Below, piece by piece: positions 1 through 8,406 of a DNA stretch of 9,115 nucleotides (its first letter is position 1; every line of letters starts with the position of its first letter). The notes below the pieces were generated by a model, which was not told the origin of the DNA, searched no databases, and was given only the letters and a program-made list of their open reading frames with translations. Location of the stretch: assembly GCA_031546985.1 (NCBI GenBank), contig JAVBJN010000080.1:1-9115 (forward strand), read 5' to 3'. Both the position numbers and the translations under genes were made by a program. The stretch comes from JAVBJN01 sp031546985. GTDB lineage: Bacteria; Bacteroidota; Bacteroidia; Chitinophagales; Chitinophagaceae.

Positions 1-1
1 A

Positions 2-454
2 GAGAAAGGCATTACCTGGCAGGTAAAGCCGGCAACCAATATCCAGCCTTCGATACTCGACCTCGGTGCTCAAGTTGGTTTTAAACATACGCCCAGCCTC
101 ACGTATAGCATTGGTTTGGGCGGTGCCATTGGCTTGGGCCGTAACTGGTACAATATGCGGTTGAGTTACGAGGGAATCAGCGCCCGTGCCAGTGTGGATT
201 GGAAATGGATCAGGGGCATCAGCGGGCAGGCAGGCTATGAGCGACGCTATAAAGATTACACCAATACTTATATAAGTGGAAAAGACAGTGAGATACCGGG
301 ACAGGTGATTACTCAAACGCTGCACTACAAAGAAACGGTGTACCTGGGCTTGCAAAAGCGGTATAAACTATCCGGCAAACAAACCGGCACTATGCTGTGC
401 GGCTATGATATGCTGCAACACCAGTGGATATTCAGAATTGGTATTACACAATAA
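2..454 (+). CDS. C-terminal fragment of a beta-strand-rich, possibly outer-membrane, protein (5' end outside window)
   Basis: The reading frame is open from the left edge to a TAA at 452-454, giving the last 150 residues of a longer protein. An internal TTG at 116 could be mistaken for a start, but the frame continues upstream of it with the same character, so the real start lies outside the window. The residues show repeated short alternating polar/hydrophobic stretches rich in Gly, Tyr and Trp (for example LGAQVGFKH, YSIGLGGAIGLGRNWYNM, VYLGLQKRYKL, and a final WIFRIGITQ). This is typical of amphipathic beta-strands in outer-membrane barrels. There is no terminal Phe signature and no recognisable T9SS sorting domain. 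It lies 15 bp upstream of the next gene on the same strand, so the two may be co-transcribed. I do not recognise the family; a barrel or surface-anchoring role is an inference from strand pattern only. Confidence 0.6.
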   Translation, partial: EKGITWQVKPATNIQPSILDLGAQVGFKHTPSLTYSIGLGGAIGLGRNWYNMRLSYEGISARASVDWKWIRGISGQAGYERRYKDYTNTYISGKDSEIPGQVITQTLHYKETVYLGLQKRYKLSGKQTGTMLCGYDMLQHQWIFRIGITQ

Positions 455-469
455 CTATTATAAAAGTAT

Positions 470-3400
470 ATGAACATGAAATTTACCTGGCGAAGATGGC
501 TCCTATGTTTAGGCATATTAATGCCTGCCTTTGCTTACGCCCAAGATCCTGCTGATGAAATAACAAGTATTGTTCCTCCCAATCCGGAAGTTGGAACGTT
601 GGGCAATTACGGAGGGTTCAATAGCAATCTCTCTGTAGGCCAGATTGATATTACCATACCACTGGTCGAAGTAAAATCGTCTTCCCTATCGATGCCTTTT
701 TCCCTGAGTTATGATCCCACAGGCATACGCGTCTTTGAAAAAGCCAGCACCGTTGGTATGAACTGGCATCTTTCTGGTACTAGTTCTATCAGCCGGGTAG
801 TGTTGGGCAAACCAGATGACCTGAGCGGCAACTTTAATTCCGCGCTTATACAGGATTCTATCAATTCGGCACCCAATTCTACCCGTATTGTTACAGACCC
901 GAATGATTTCTGGTACAATGCGGCAAAGATGAGTTTCGACCTGGAGCCCGATATGTACTCTTATAACTTTAATGGTAAAAGTGGCAAATTCATTTTCAGT
1001 CCTTCGGAAAATAAATTTATCACCATTCCCTATGCACCATTAAAAATTGAAAGGCTTTGGAACAGTTCTACTTCTTTCTTCTATTTCAAAATAACAGATG
1101 AAAACGGCTATGTTTTTATCTTTGACGAATTGGGTACTGCCAGTTTTCAGACAGAGGTATTGAATTCACCGGGGGGCTTTTCTTCCATGACCTACACCAG
1201 CGAATGGCATTTATCGGAAGTTGATGCACCGGATGGTAATTGGGAATATAGGATTCATTATATCCCAGATTCAAAACCGGTGGTGTCAGATGCTTCACAA
1301 ACTATGAATTACCTGATTTCCGGTGGTTGTAGCGGTGGACCACAAACCGGTATAATGGACCTCACAGGGTCAACCTGGGTTACTTCAGAGATCAATTACG
1401 GAGGCAAACTTATTGCCAGGGTTAACGCCAAGCAAGAAGAAGCCATTTTTGATTATAGCACGCTTGCCGATGGTTCAATGCAACTTGATCGCATCAGGTA
1501 CAGGAATGGTGACGGGATTTCCATTCGTGAGCAATTGTTAAACTATAGCTTCTATGCAGGAAGTGGAAAATTGCGATTAGATTCAGTAGTGACTTTTGCT
1601 GACAAGGACCGTCAGCATGCTTACGGTTTGTATTATGACCTGGCGAAAAACACACCCGTTACCGGTAGTAAAGCCAGGGATCACTGGGGCTATTATAATG
1701 GGCAAAATGGCAACACGTCACTGGTGCCCAGGATGTGGTACAGCAAACAATATGTAGGTTCCGCCAATAGAAATGCATCGCTTGACTTTGCCAAAGCTGG
1801 CATTCTCAACAAGATAGTCTATCCAACAGGCGGTTATAGTGAATTTGAATACGAATTGAACGATTATGGCCGTATTCAGGTCGTAAGCCAATTGGTGAAT
1901 ACTGCTGTTGTAACACCCAAAACGGTGGTACTCACTAAGCTATTTCCTACAGATGGCGGCGGCCCATTCACCACCACTTTTACCATTACCCACCCACAAG
2001 TGGTTAAAATTGCTACTGCCCATGACAATTGTGAGGGAGAAAAAATAAGAGACCGGAATGCACTTTGTGATCCGGAACATTCTGGTGTACATATGACGAT
2101 GCTTGAGCCTGTTTCGGGTGATTTTTTCTCCTTAAATGGCCCAGAAGGAGAGATGAAAAACTACGACCTTATGCTCGATCATGCCGGAACCTATACCATA
2201 ACCATGCAAATGGCTGAATTACATGATTATGGGTTTGTAAAAATTAATTATGAAGAATTAACCGGTTATAGAAAAACAGAGACTGCTGGTGGCTTGCGCA
2301 TTAAGACAGTTACCAACAATGATGGTTTTGGCAACCTGGAAACCCGGTCTTTTACCTATGTGGACGCCAATGAAGCAGACCGTTCATCGGGTATTATCCT
2401 TAACGAACCTTATTACACCGCCGTTAACCAATCAGGGGTTTCATGCACCATAATTCCAGGTAGTCCGTTTCCTGGATGTAACAAGGACATGTTGATGTTT
2501 AAAATCAGCGATAACTCCAACCGCCAATTGCTATTTGCCAATGGCAATATCGTATCCTACCAGCGTGTGTTGGAAAAAATTGGCGGTTCTGGCGAAGGTG
2601 GTTATATTGACCATCGCTTTTCATACACTCCTGATAAAATTATTTCTGTATTCCCCTTTCCTGCACCAACGCCCCAGTTCTACAAACGCGGCCTGCCTGT
2701 GCTTACCCGTTATTTAGACAATACCCAAACCCTGAAAAAAGAGGAAGAGAACCTGTATGAAGCCAGTACTTCAAATAAATATAGCATTAAAGGATTAAAG
2801 ATCGGGTTTAGTAAATCCTGTAGTGTAACTCCGATAGGCAACACCATTAAGTTTGAACCTATCGAATATAAGACCGAATGGTATTACCCCAAGAGGTCGA
2901 TCAGCCGGGAGTATAATCCCAATTCCGCTACACCAATAGAGACGTCGGTAGAATATTTTTATGATAACCCGGCTCACTGTAATGCTACCCGTACCATTCA
3001 AACCAACAGTGATGGCAGCCAGACCATTACCCGTACTAAATATGCTAATGACTACGACCAGGTTGGTACCACCAGTGATGCAGCTGCTTCCGCGATGACC
3101 CAAATGCTGAATAAACATATGATAAATGCGGTTTGGGAAAGTTCTACCGGTACCATTCGTGGCGGTGTAGAGCAGGTAAGCGCAGCATCTGTTCAAACCT
3201 ATAAAACCTTTGCAACCGACCGTATCTATCCCTGGAAACAGTATCGTTTAAACACAGAAAATCCCATTAGCAGACCCGCTGGTGGATTTAGTTCGATTGC
3301 TAATTCGAACACGTTCCAGGTTACCGGTAATGTGTTGCTGGAAAAAGAACTTGAAGCCTATTCCATCTATGGCGCTCCTCTTTCTATTAAAAAAGAACAT

Positions 3401-4000
3401 GGCAACGCTGCCTGCCTGATCTGGAATTACCAGGACCAAAAGCCTTCGGCGGTCGTAACTAATGCCGGAAACGGGCAGGTGGCCTACAGTAGTTTTGAGG
3501 CAGACGAAGAAGGCAATTGGGAATATAATGATCACGGCATCGTAAAATATACCAGCTTCACTGGTGACAAGGCTTTCGACATGAAAGGCGGTACATTCTC
3601 TCCTCTGAATTTGGTAGATGTCAATGGCCAACCGGCAGTTGGTAATTACCTCGTAACCTACTGGAGTAAAAATGACGGAGATGTTACCGTTAATGGTTCG
3701 TCACCCACCTTTACCGGGGAAACTGCCAACGGATGGACGTATTACGAACACCTGGTAACCAATACCAGCCAGCTTACGCTCGTAGGAGGATCCACGATTG
3801 ATGAGTTACGTGCCTATCCTGAAACAGCCAGAATGAAAACATTCACCTACCGTCCGTTAATTGGGGTGACTTCTATTTGCGATGAGAACAACAAAGTGGC
3901 CAATTTTACCTATGATTTTATGGGTAAGTTGCTGCTGGTCAAAGACCAGAACGGAAACATCCTCACCAAGCACCAGTACGGCATTCAAGCTGGAGAATAA
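470..4000 (+). CDS. Secreted Rhs-like companion protein with a C-terminal YD repeat
   Basis: This 1176-residue protein starts at ATG 470; a second in-frame ATG lies at 476 and either leaves a signal peptide intact. Residues 1-24 form a Sec signal (RR, hydrophobic stretch, AYA before Q25), so the product is exported. The N-terminal third is beta-rich and resembles the SpvB/Rhs-like N-terminus of large Bacteroidota surface proteins (IDITIPL, then FSLSYDPTGIRV). DHWGYYNGQ at 404-412 and YPTGGYSEFEYE near 452 are motifs I associate with Bacteroidota Rhs-neighbour proteins. A Cys-containing beta-rich insert spans about 485-595, followed by AGGLRIKTV near 604. The last ~150 residues hold a carbohydrate-binding-module-like beta segment (VTYWSKNDGDV to IDELRAYP), then a single YD repeat (YDFMGKLLLVKDQNGNIL) beginning at 1148. 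There is no toxin tip and no T9SS C-terminal domain. The next gene, an Rhs protein, starts 33 bp downstream. A shell or chaperone role comparable to TcB is inferred, not shown. Confidence 0.85.
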   Translation: MNMKFTWRRWLLCLGILMPAFAYAQDPADEITSIVPPNPEVGTLGNYGGFNSNLSVGQIDITIPLVEVKSSSLSMPFSLSYDPTGIRVFEKASTVGMNWHLSGTSSISRVVLGKPDDLSGNFNSALIQDSINSAPNSTRIVTDPNDFWYNAAKMSFDLEPDMYSYNFNGKSGKFIFSPSENKFITIPYAPLKIERLWNSSTSFFYFKITDENGYVFIFDELGTASFQTEVLNSPGGFSSMTYTSEWHLSEVDAPDGNWEYRIHYIPDSKPVVSDASQTMNYLISGGCSGGPQTGIMDLTGSTWVTSEINYGGKLIARVNAKQEEAIFDYSTLADGSMQLDRIRYRNGDGISIREQLLNYSFYAGSGKLRLDSVVTFADKDRQHAYGLYYDLAKNTPVTGSKARDHWGYYNGQNGNTSLVPRMWYSKQYVGSANRNASLDFAKAGILNKIVYPTGGYSEFEYELNDYGRIQVVSQLVNTAVVTPKTVVLTKLFPTDGGGPFTTTFTITHPQVVKIATAHDNCEGEKIRDRNALCDPEHSGVHMTMLEPVSGDFFSLNGPEGEMKNYDLMLDHAGTYTITMQMAELHDYGFVKINYEELTGYRKTETAGGLRIKTVTNNDGFGNLETRSFTYVDANEADRSSGIILNEPYYTAVNQSGVSCTIIPGSPFPGCNKDMLMFKISDNSNRQLLFANGNIVSYQRVLEKIGGSGEGGYIDHRFSYTPDKIISVFPFPAPTPQFYKRGLPVLTRYLDNTQTLKKEEENLYEASTSNKYSIKGLKIGFSKSCSVTPIGNTIKFEPIEYKTEWYYPKRSISREYNPNSATPIETSVEYFYDNPAHCNATRTIQTNSDGSQTITRTKYANDYDQVGTTSDAAASAMTQMLNKHMINAVWESSTGTIRGGVEQVSAASVQTYKTFATDRIYPWKQYRLNTENPISRPAGGFSSIANSNTFQVTGNVLLEKELEAYSIYGAPLSIKKEHGNAACLIWNYQDQKPSAVVTNAGNGQVAYSSFEADEEGNWEYNDHGIVKYTSFTGDKAFDMKGGTFSPLNLVDVNGQPAVGNYLVTYWSKNDGDVTVNGSSPTFTGETANGWTYYEHLVTNTSQLTLVGGSTIDELRAYPETARMKTFTYRPLIGVTSICDENNKVANFTYDFMGKLLLVKDQNGNILTKHQYGIQAGE

Positions 4001-4033
4001 TCAATCCATTCACAACACGAAAACGATAAGATA

Positions 4034-7000
4034 ATGATCCGATATAATTATTTAAAAATACCTTTACTACTAGCGGGACTGGCTGCTTCAGGAGATGGGT
4101 TACAGGCTCAGAATTTGCCTGTTGCCCCTGTACTGCCTTCTGCTACGCCCCGAACCCTGCCCAAAGATTTCAATGATGCAGGCCCAGTGAATAGTCTGAA
4201 TTATATCCGCACCTGGCAGCCGATGGTGGCTATCAAAGATGCCAATGACCTGTATCTTTCAACCTTACAATCCAGGAGCCAGCAGGTAGCCCGTTATTTT
4301 GATGGATTGGGCCGTCCTATTGAAACAGTGATAAGATCCGGTTCCGGAAAAGGTAGCCGCGACCTGGTTACCCTAAATACATATGATGCCGTTGGCCGCG
4401 AAACCTTCAAGTATCTTCCGTATGCGGCGGCGCCCATTGGTTCAGAATCAGGAAAATTCAGGGCTAATGGCTTTAGCGCCCAAGATAATTTTTACCAGAA
4501 CGAGAACTTTAACGTGGGCACTTTTTCCAATGAAAGCATCCGGTATGATGAAACCCGTTTTGATCAGTCTCCGCTTAACCGGCCTGTAAAAAACCTGCCT
4601 CCTGGTAATAGTTGGGGTGGTTCAGGCAATGGAACTACTGTTGCTTATTTGTCCGAAGGTCCGGCAGTAAGATTATGGACAATATCCGGTAATATGCCTG
4701 TTACCACCAGTGTATATGCCACCAGCCAGTTGGGGGCTGCCCAAACTACCGATGCACAAGGCGGAGAAGTAACGGAGTATAAGGATATGAAAGGCCGCCT
4801 GATTCTTAAAAAGGTAAAAAGCGCTACCAACACCTGGCTGAGTACATATTATGTGTATGATGACATGAACAGGTTAAGGTTCGTCATCCCGCCACTGGCT
4901 ACCGAAAAAGCAGCGGGCAATAACTGGAGCCTTACCACCACCTTGCTTAATGATCTGTGTTTTCAATACGACTATGATGGCCGTGGCCGCAATACCCGTA
5001 AGCTAATACCCGGTAAAGGCAATGAGTACATGGTGTATGACCGAAAAGACCGTTTGGTGCTAAGCCAGGATAGTAACCTGCGCTCGGTAAATCAATGGAT
5101 GTTTACGCTCTACGATGTATTGAACAGACCCGTAATGTCAGGTACCTATAGCCGACCGTCTGTAAACAGGCAAAGCCTGCAGGATCATATAGACGGTGTT
5201 GCGGGTATCAGCACTGATGGCATGCTTACCACGCTTATTAATGCCAATATCTATAAGACTTACCCCAACAGTTCGGCGCTGACCGGGGCCGATGTTTTAT
5301 CGTATACTTATTATGATGATTACAGTAATCCTGATATAGCAGCCTACCAATTCGATGTCGCTTATGTAAGTATGTTGCCAACTGCAAGTTCCGCATCGGC
5401 CATGCCCGTAGAATTAGGCAATATGACCAAAAACCTCATCACCGGAACCCGGGTAAGGGTGATGAAACCTAGTTCAGGTAGCTGGAGTCTGGCATTAAGC
5501 GAATGGAATACGACTGTTAATTTTTATGATAATAACCGCCGTGTGATCCAGACGCAATCTACCAATCACCGATCAGGGTTAGATATTAACACGATTCAGT
5601 ACAATTTCCAGGGCAATAAATTGGGAGAAGTATTGCATACAGAGAACCCAACAGTGACGGATGCGCGCCACCAGGTGACTACCATCCGTAAAAGGTACCA
5701 GTACGACAATGCCGGAAGACTGGCCAATACCTACCACCGCATCAACAATGGGCCAGAGCGCAATCTGTACACCACTATTTATGATGCATTGGGCCGTGCG
5801 GAAGCTAAAAACCCCATCAGCTCTACCGACGTTGCCAGCCAGGATTATGATTACAATATCCGGGGATGGCTCTCTGGCATTAACCGCAGTTGGGTAGAAG
5901 GTCAGGGTAACGACCGTTTCTTTGGAGAGGTGCTCAGTTATAACAACGGGTTTTCGCAACCTAGCCTTACCGGCAATATTTCCGGTATCCGATGGCGCAA
6001 TTCCGGCAGCGCAGCGCCTCAGCAAGCCTATGGGTATGCGTATGATTTGGCAGGCCGCCTTACCCGTGCCGATTACAATGAGTATATCAACAGCGCCTGG
6101 AAAAGCACCAGCCACGATTACAGTATGTCTTACGCTACCTACGATGCCAATGGCAATATCCAGTCTATGAAACAACGCGGCCCTGGGCCGAATGGCCCCA
6201 TTGATATGGATGTGCTGAGCTACAGTTATAAAAACAATGCCAGTAACGAATTGCGTAACGTATATGAAGGAGGTGTAGATTATGCTGCCAATCCTGATTT
6301 TAAGGACTGTGTATCAGGATGCACCAGTACCGATTATGCCTATGATGGCAATGGAAACCTGACCAAAGACGAGAATAAAGAGATCAATGCCATTACTTAT
6401 AGTTACCTCAATAGACCTGAAAACATTGGTTTGAGCGGCAGCCGTAATATCCGTTATGTATATGATGCTTCGGGCAATAAGCTCATGAAAGTAGTAACAG
6501 AAAATGGCAATGACAGTTTTGAGGAGTACATCGGTGATAATGTGTACACCCAAAAGGATTATAGCCAACCGGTAATGCTGGCGTATGTATTGCACGAAGA
6601 AGGAAAATTGATGCCCAAAGCACTCGATCCCGATCCGTTGGTGCCCGAGGCTTTCGATTACCATTTCTTTAGCAAAGATCATTTGGGTAATGTTAGAAGT
6701 GTGGTAAAGGCAGAAGAAACGGCCTATCCCCAGCAATACGTAGCCTCATTGGAACTGGGAAGTGCCAATATTGAACGTATCATTTTCCAGAACACAGACC
6801 CGGTACGTATGCCTAAGCCCAATACGGTAGAACCTGGTGATCTTAGCGCGGCGGAATTAGTAGGAGGCGATCCCAATCGTCGCGTAGGCCCCTCATTGTT
6901 TTTGCGTGCAATGGCAGGTGCCAAATTTAATGTAAGTGTGGATGCTTATTTTGAAGACAATGGCGCGCAGGCAAGTATAGGCGCACAGGATATGTTGGGT

Positions 7001-8389
7001 TCCTTATTGGGTGCCTTTGCATTGGGTCAGGGTAGCCTGCCCGGCGGTTCAGAAGGAGGCAGCAATTTTACGCTGGTAGACCAGGCATTAAGCCCCAATA
7101 ACTATCTGAACGCGTTTGAGAGCATCCGCAATGACAATACCGACTTAGGCAAACCACAAGCCTATCTTAACTACATGGTGTTTGACGAAGGCATGAACCT
7201 GATCCCCGAGCAGAGCGGCGCCATACAGGTGTCACAGTCCGGCACCTGGCATACATTGGGTACGGCGCAGGAAATAAAGATAGACCGCAACGGCTACCTG
7301 TTGTTTAGCCTTACCAGTGCCAGCCTTACCGGCCCGGTTTGGTTTGACCACCTGAATATTACCTATTTTGAAGGCCGCTTACAGGAAGAAAACCATTACT
7401 ATCCATTTGGTCTTACCCTGCAAACGCAGGCTGTAGGAAACACTCTTGCAAATAATTATCTTTATAATGGTAAACAATTGCAGCAGAAGGAGTTTAGCAA
7501 TGGTGCGGGGTTGAACTGGTATGATTTCGGATCGAGAATGCTAGATCAGCAAATTAGCCGATGGAATGGAATAGATGCACAAGCTGAAAAAATGTATTCC
7601 TCTAGCCCATATAGCTATGCAATTAACAATCCTGTTTCATTTATTGATCCAGATGGAGAATTCCCGTTGACTTTCCATATCAGAAGTTTTGCACCGTTTC
7701 TCTTTTTTGCGGCTCAGAATTGGGCGGGAGATAATAGAGGTTTTACAACTGATAAAAATGTCACGTCAAGATTGGCGCAGAAAACAACCTATGAAACGAC
7801 TACGAAAAAGTATAAATCAGAAGGTATAGGTAGTGTCTCCACAGGAATATATTTCGGAAATCCTGTTGTTGCTCGATCTGAAGCGAGAATACAAGGAGGT
7901 GATGATGGAATGGGGAATGGAGTAGGCGATAATATATCCACTCATTTATCTGGAAACGATGATGCTGTAATTCCTGGGGCCGATGGAACGGCTTTTGAAA
8001 ATTTGCAAAGTCCTGACATTGATGTAGAATCAAATTTTTCGATAACTCAATCAGGCGAGGACAAAGAGGGGAACAGTACTATTAGTATTTCTGGAAAAAT
8101 GTTCGGAGATGCTTTTCCTGCTGCCGAAGCTTTCGTAGAAGACAGTAAAGGAAACAGAGTTTTTATGGGCGTTTCTCCAGCAAAATTTGGCCCCAATGAA
8201 GGTCCTTTTGTTGCCTTATTTGGTCAGAGTAAATTTCCAATGGCTAATCTTAATGTCTCAATAGCAGTAAACAAGGATGGCGTTTTTCAAGGAGTAAAAA
8301 CTGTTAATTGGCAAAACGGGAAACCCGTATCGACACAAATGTCAATCGTTCAATGGAACGAACAATTTACAAAAAAGAAAACCCATTAA
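4034..8389 (+). CDS. Secreted DUF6443-type Rhs protein with variable C-terminal tip
   Basis: This 1451-residue protein starts at ATG 4034 after an A-rich leader; no Shine-Dalgarno is evident. Residues 1-25 look like a Sec signal peptide (LQA before Q26). Residues ~50-190 match the DUF6443 style of Bacteroidota Rhs proteins (NYIRTWQP at 56-63, YFDGLGRP at 88-95, TYDAVGRE at 116-123). YD repeats run from about 249 to 815, including YVYDDMNRL (273), QYDNAGRL, IYDALGRA, AYDLAGRL, TYDANGNI and VYDASGNKL (809). KDHLGNVR (881-888) and HYYPFG (1121-1126) bracket a ~230-residue beta-sandwich-like insert. The Rhs-associated core follows: YLYNGKQ at 1142, NWYDFGSRMLD, RWNGID (D1181), NNPVSFIDPDG ending at 1208. 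The last 243 residues are the variable tip. Rhs/TcC proteins generally build a beta cocoon around a C-terminal cargo released by aspartyl self-cleavage near DPxG; D1181 and D1205 are the candidate residues by analogy. GC content falls inside the core near 7437, suggesting a recombined 3' end. Family assignment is firm; cargo activity is unknown. Confidence 0.93.
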   Translation: MIRYNYLKIPLLLAGLAASGDGLQAQNLPVAPVLPSATPRTLPKDFNDAGPVNSLNYIRTWQPMVAIKDANDLYLSTLQSRSQQVARYFDGLGRPIETVIRSGSGKGSRDLVTLNTYDAVGRETFKYLPYAAAPIGSESGKFRANGFSAQDNFYQNENFNVGTFSNESIRYDETRFDQSPLNRPVKNLPPGNSWGGSGNGTTVAYLSEGPAVRLWTISGNMPVTTSVYATSQLGAAQTTDAQGGEVTEYKDMKGRLILKKVKSATNTWLSTYYVYDDMNRLRFVIPPLATEKAAGNNWSLTTTLLNDLCFQYDYDGRGRNTRKLIPGKGNEYMVYDRKDRLVLSQDSNLRSVNQWMFTLYDVLNRPVMSGTYSRPSVNRQSLQDHIDGVAGISTDGMLTTLINANIYKTYPNSSALTGADVLSYTYYDDYSNPDIAAYQFDVAYVSMLPTASSASAMPVELGNMTKNLITGTRVRVMKPSSGSWSLALSEWNTTVNFYDNNRRVIQTQSTNHRSGLDINTIQYNFQGNKLGEVLHTENPTVTDARHQVTTIRKRYQYDNAGRLANTYHRINNGPERNLYTTIYDALGRAEAKNPISSTDVASQDYDYNIRGWLSGINRSWVEGQGNDRFFGEVLSYNNGFSQPSLTGNISGIRWRNSGSAAPQQAYGYAYDLAGRLTRADYNEYINSAWKSTSHDYSMSYATYDANGNIQSMKQRGPGPNGPIDMDVLSYSYKNNASNELRNVYEGGVDYAANPDFKDCVSGCTSTDYAYDGNGNLTKDENKEINAITYSYLNRPENIGLSGSRNIRYVYDASGNKLMKVVTENGNDSFEEYIGDNVYTQKDYSQPVMLAYVLHEEGKLMPKALDPDPLVPEAFDYHFFSKDHLGNVRSVVKAEETAYPQQYVASLELGSANIERIIFQNTDPVRMPKPNTVEPGDLSAAELVGGDPNRRVGPSLFLRAMAGAKFNVSVDAYFEDNGAQASIGAQDMLGSLLGAFALGQGSLPGGSEGGSNFTLVDQALSPNNYLNAFESIRNDNTDLGKPQAYLNYMVFDEGMNLIPEQSGAIQVSQSGTWHTLGTAQEIKIDRNGYLLFSLTSASLTGPVWFDHLNITYFEGRLQEENHYYPFGLTLQTQAVGNTLANNYLYNGKQLQQKEFSNGAGLNWYDFGSRMLDQQISRWNGIDAQAEKMYSSSPYSYAINNPVSFIDPDGEFPLTFHIRSFAPFLFFAAQNWAGDNRGFTTDKNVTSRLAQKTTYETTTKKYKSEGIGSVSTGIYFGNPVVARSEARIQGGDDGMGNGVGDNISTHLSGNDDAVIPGADGTAFENLQSPDIDVESNFSITQSGEDKEGNSTISISGKMFGDAFPAAEAFVEDSKGNRVFMGVSPAKFGPNEGPFVALFGQSKFPMANLNVSIAVNKDGVFQGVKTVNWQNGKPVSTQMSIVQWNEQFTKKKTH
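6698..7384 (+). other. Beta-sandwich-like insert between DHLGNVR and YYPFG in the Rhs protein
   Basis: In most Rhs proteins DHLGNVR and the YYPFG motif are a few dozen residues apart. Here about 230 residues (889-1117) separate them. The insert reads as a two-part beta-rich unit. The first part is built around FLRAMAGAKFNVSVDAYF (near 960), followed by a Gly/Ser/Leu-rich segment (QDMLGSLLGAFALGQGS). The second part runs from LNYMVFDEGMNL through a GYLLFSLTS strand to VWFDHLNITYFEGRL. I recall the same layout (an AGDK-type strand, a later LLDE-type strand, then a NG-YLYIYVSN and FFDNL ending) in other Bacteroidota Rhs proteins. It is therefore probably a family-standard carbohydrate-binding-like domain rather than a recent insertion. 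GC here is like the rest of the gene body. Boundaries are approximate and the sugar-binding idea is inference. Confidence 0.55.
7658..8386 (+). other. Variable C-terminal tip domain of the Rhs protein (candidate effector cargo)
   Basis: Residues 1209-1451 follow directly after the DPDG that closes the Rhs core. The segment opens with TFHIRSFAPF (1213-1222) and GDNRGFTTD, then a Thr/Lys/Tyr-rich stretch. A Gly/Asp-rich section follows (GGDDGMGNGVGDN from 1288, then SGNDDAVIPGADG). After that come PDIDVESNFSITQ, the most family-like block GDAFPAAEAFVED (1358-1370) with GNRVFMG, and a last beta-rich portion ending in WNEQFTKKKTH. It has no Cys and only three His (one being the final residue), and shows no HNH, GHH, deaminase, papain-like or ADP-ribosyltransferase motif that I can see. 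Predicted character is mostly beta. I have a weak recollection of similar HIRSFAPF/GDxFPxxEAF segments ending other Bacteroidota surface proteins, but cannot name a domain. It may be a toxin, a ligand-binding domain or an adhesin tip. Confidence 0.6.
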
Positions 8390-8406
8390 CCCATAAATTT
8401 CATTTT

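Noticed and set aside
2795..3631. Two minus-strand open frames (2795-3196 and 3248-3631) inside the companion gene
   Set aside because: They are antisense shadows of a continuous, family-like + strand gene and have no start context or homology that I can see.
5971..5990. Inverted repeat TACCGG ... CCGGTA as a possible terminator or operator
   Set aside because: Six-base arms with no T run, inside well-supported coding sequence; expected by chance from repeated Gly/Ser codons.
5579..6175. 198-codon open frame on the minus strand inside the Rhs gene
   Set aside because: It lies wholly opposite the YD-repeat region, whose + strand protein is unmistakable. Its translation has no recognisable domain and is explained by the codon bias of the coding strand.
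8394..8401. TAAATTTC, a near match to the Bacteroidota -7 promoter element TAnnTTTG
   Set aside because: It ends five bases before the lipoprotein ATG, lacks the final G and has no TTTG-type -33 element at the right distance.
8308..8406. Upstream in-frame ATG at 8308 as the start of the lipoprotein gene
   Set aside because: It would overlap the Rhs gene by 82 bases and put 33 charged residues before the signal sequence. ATG 8407 gives a proper lipoprotein signal with Cys at 19.
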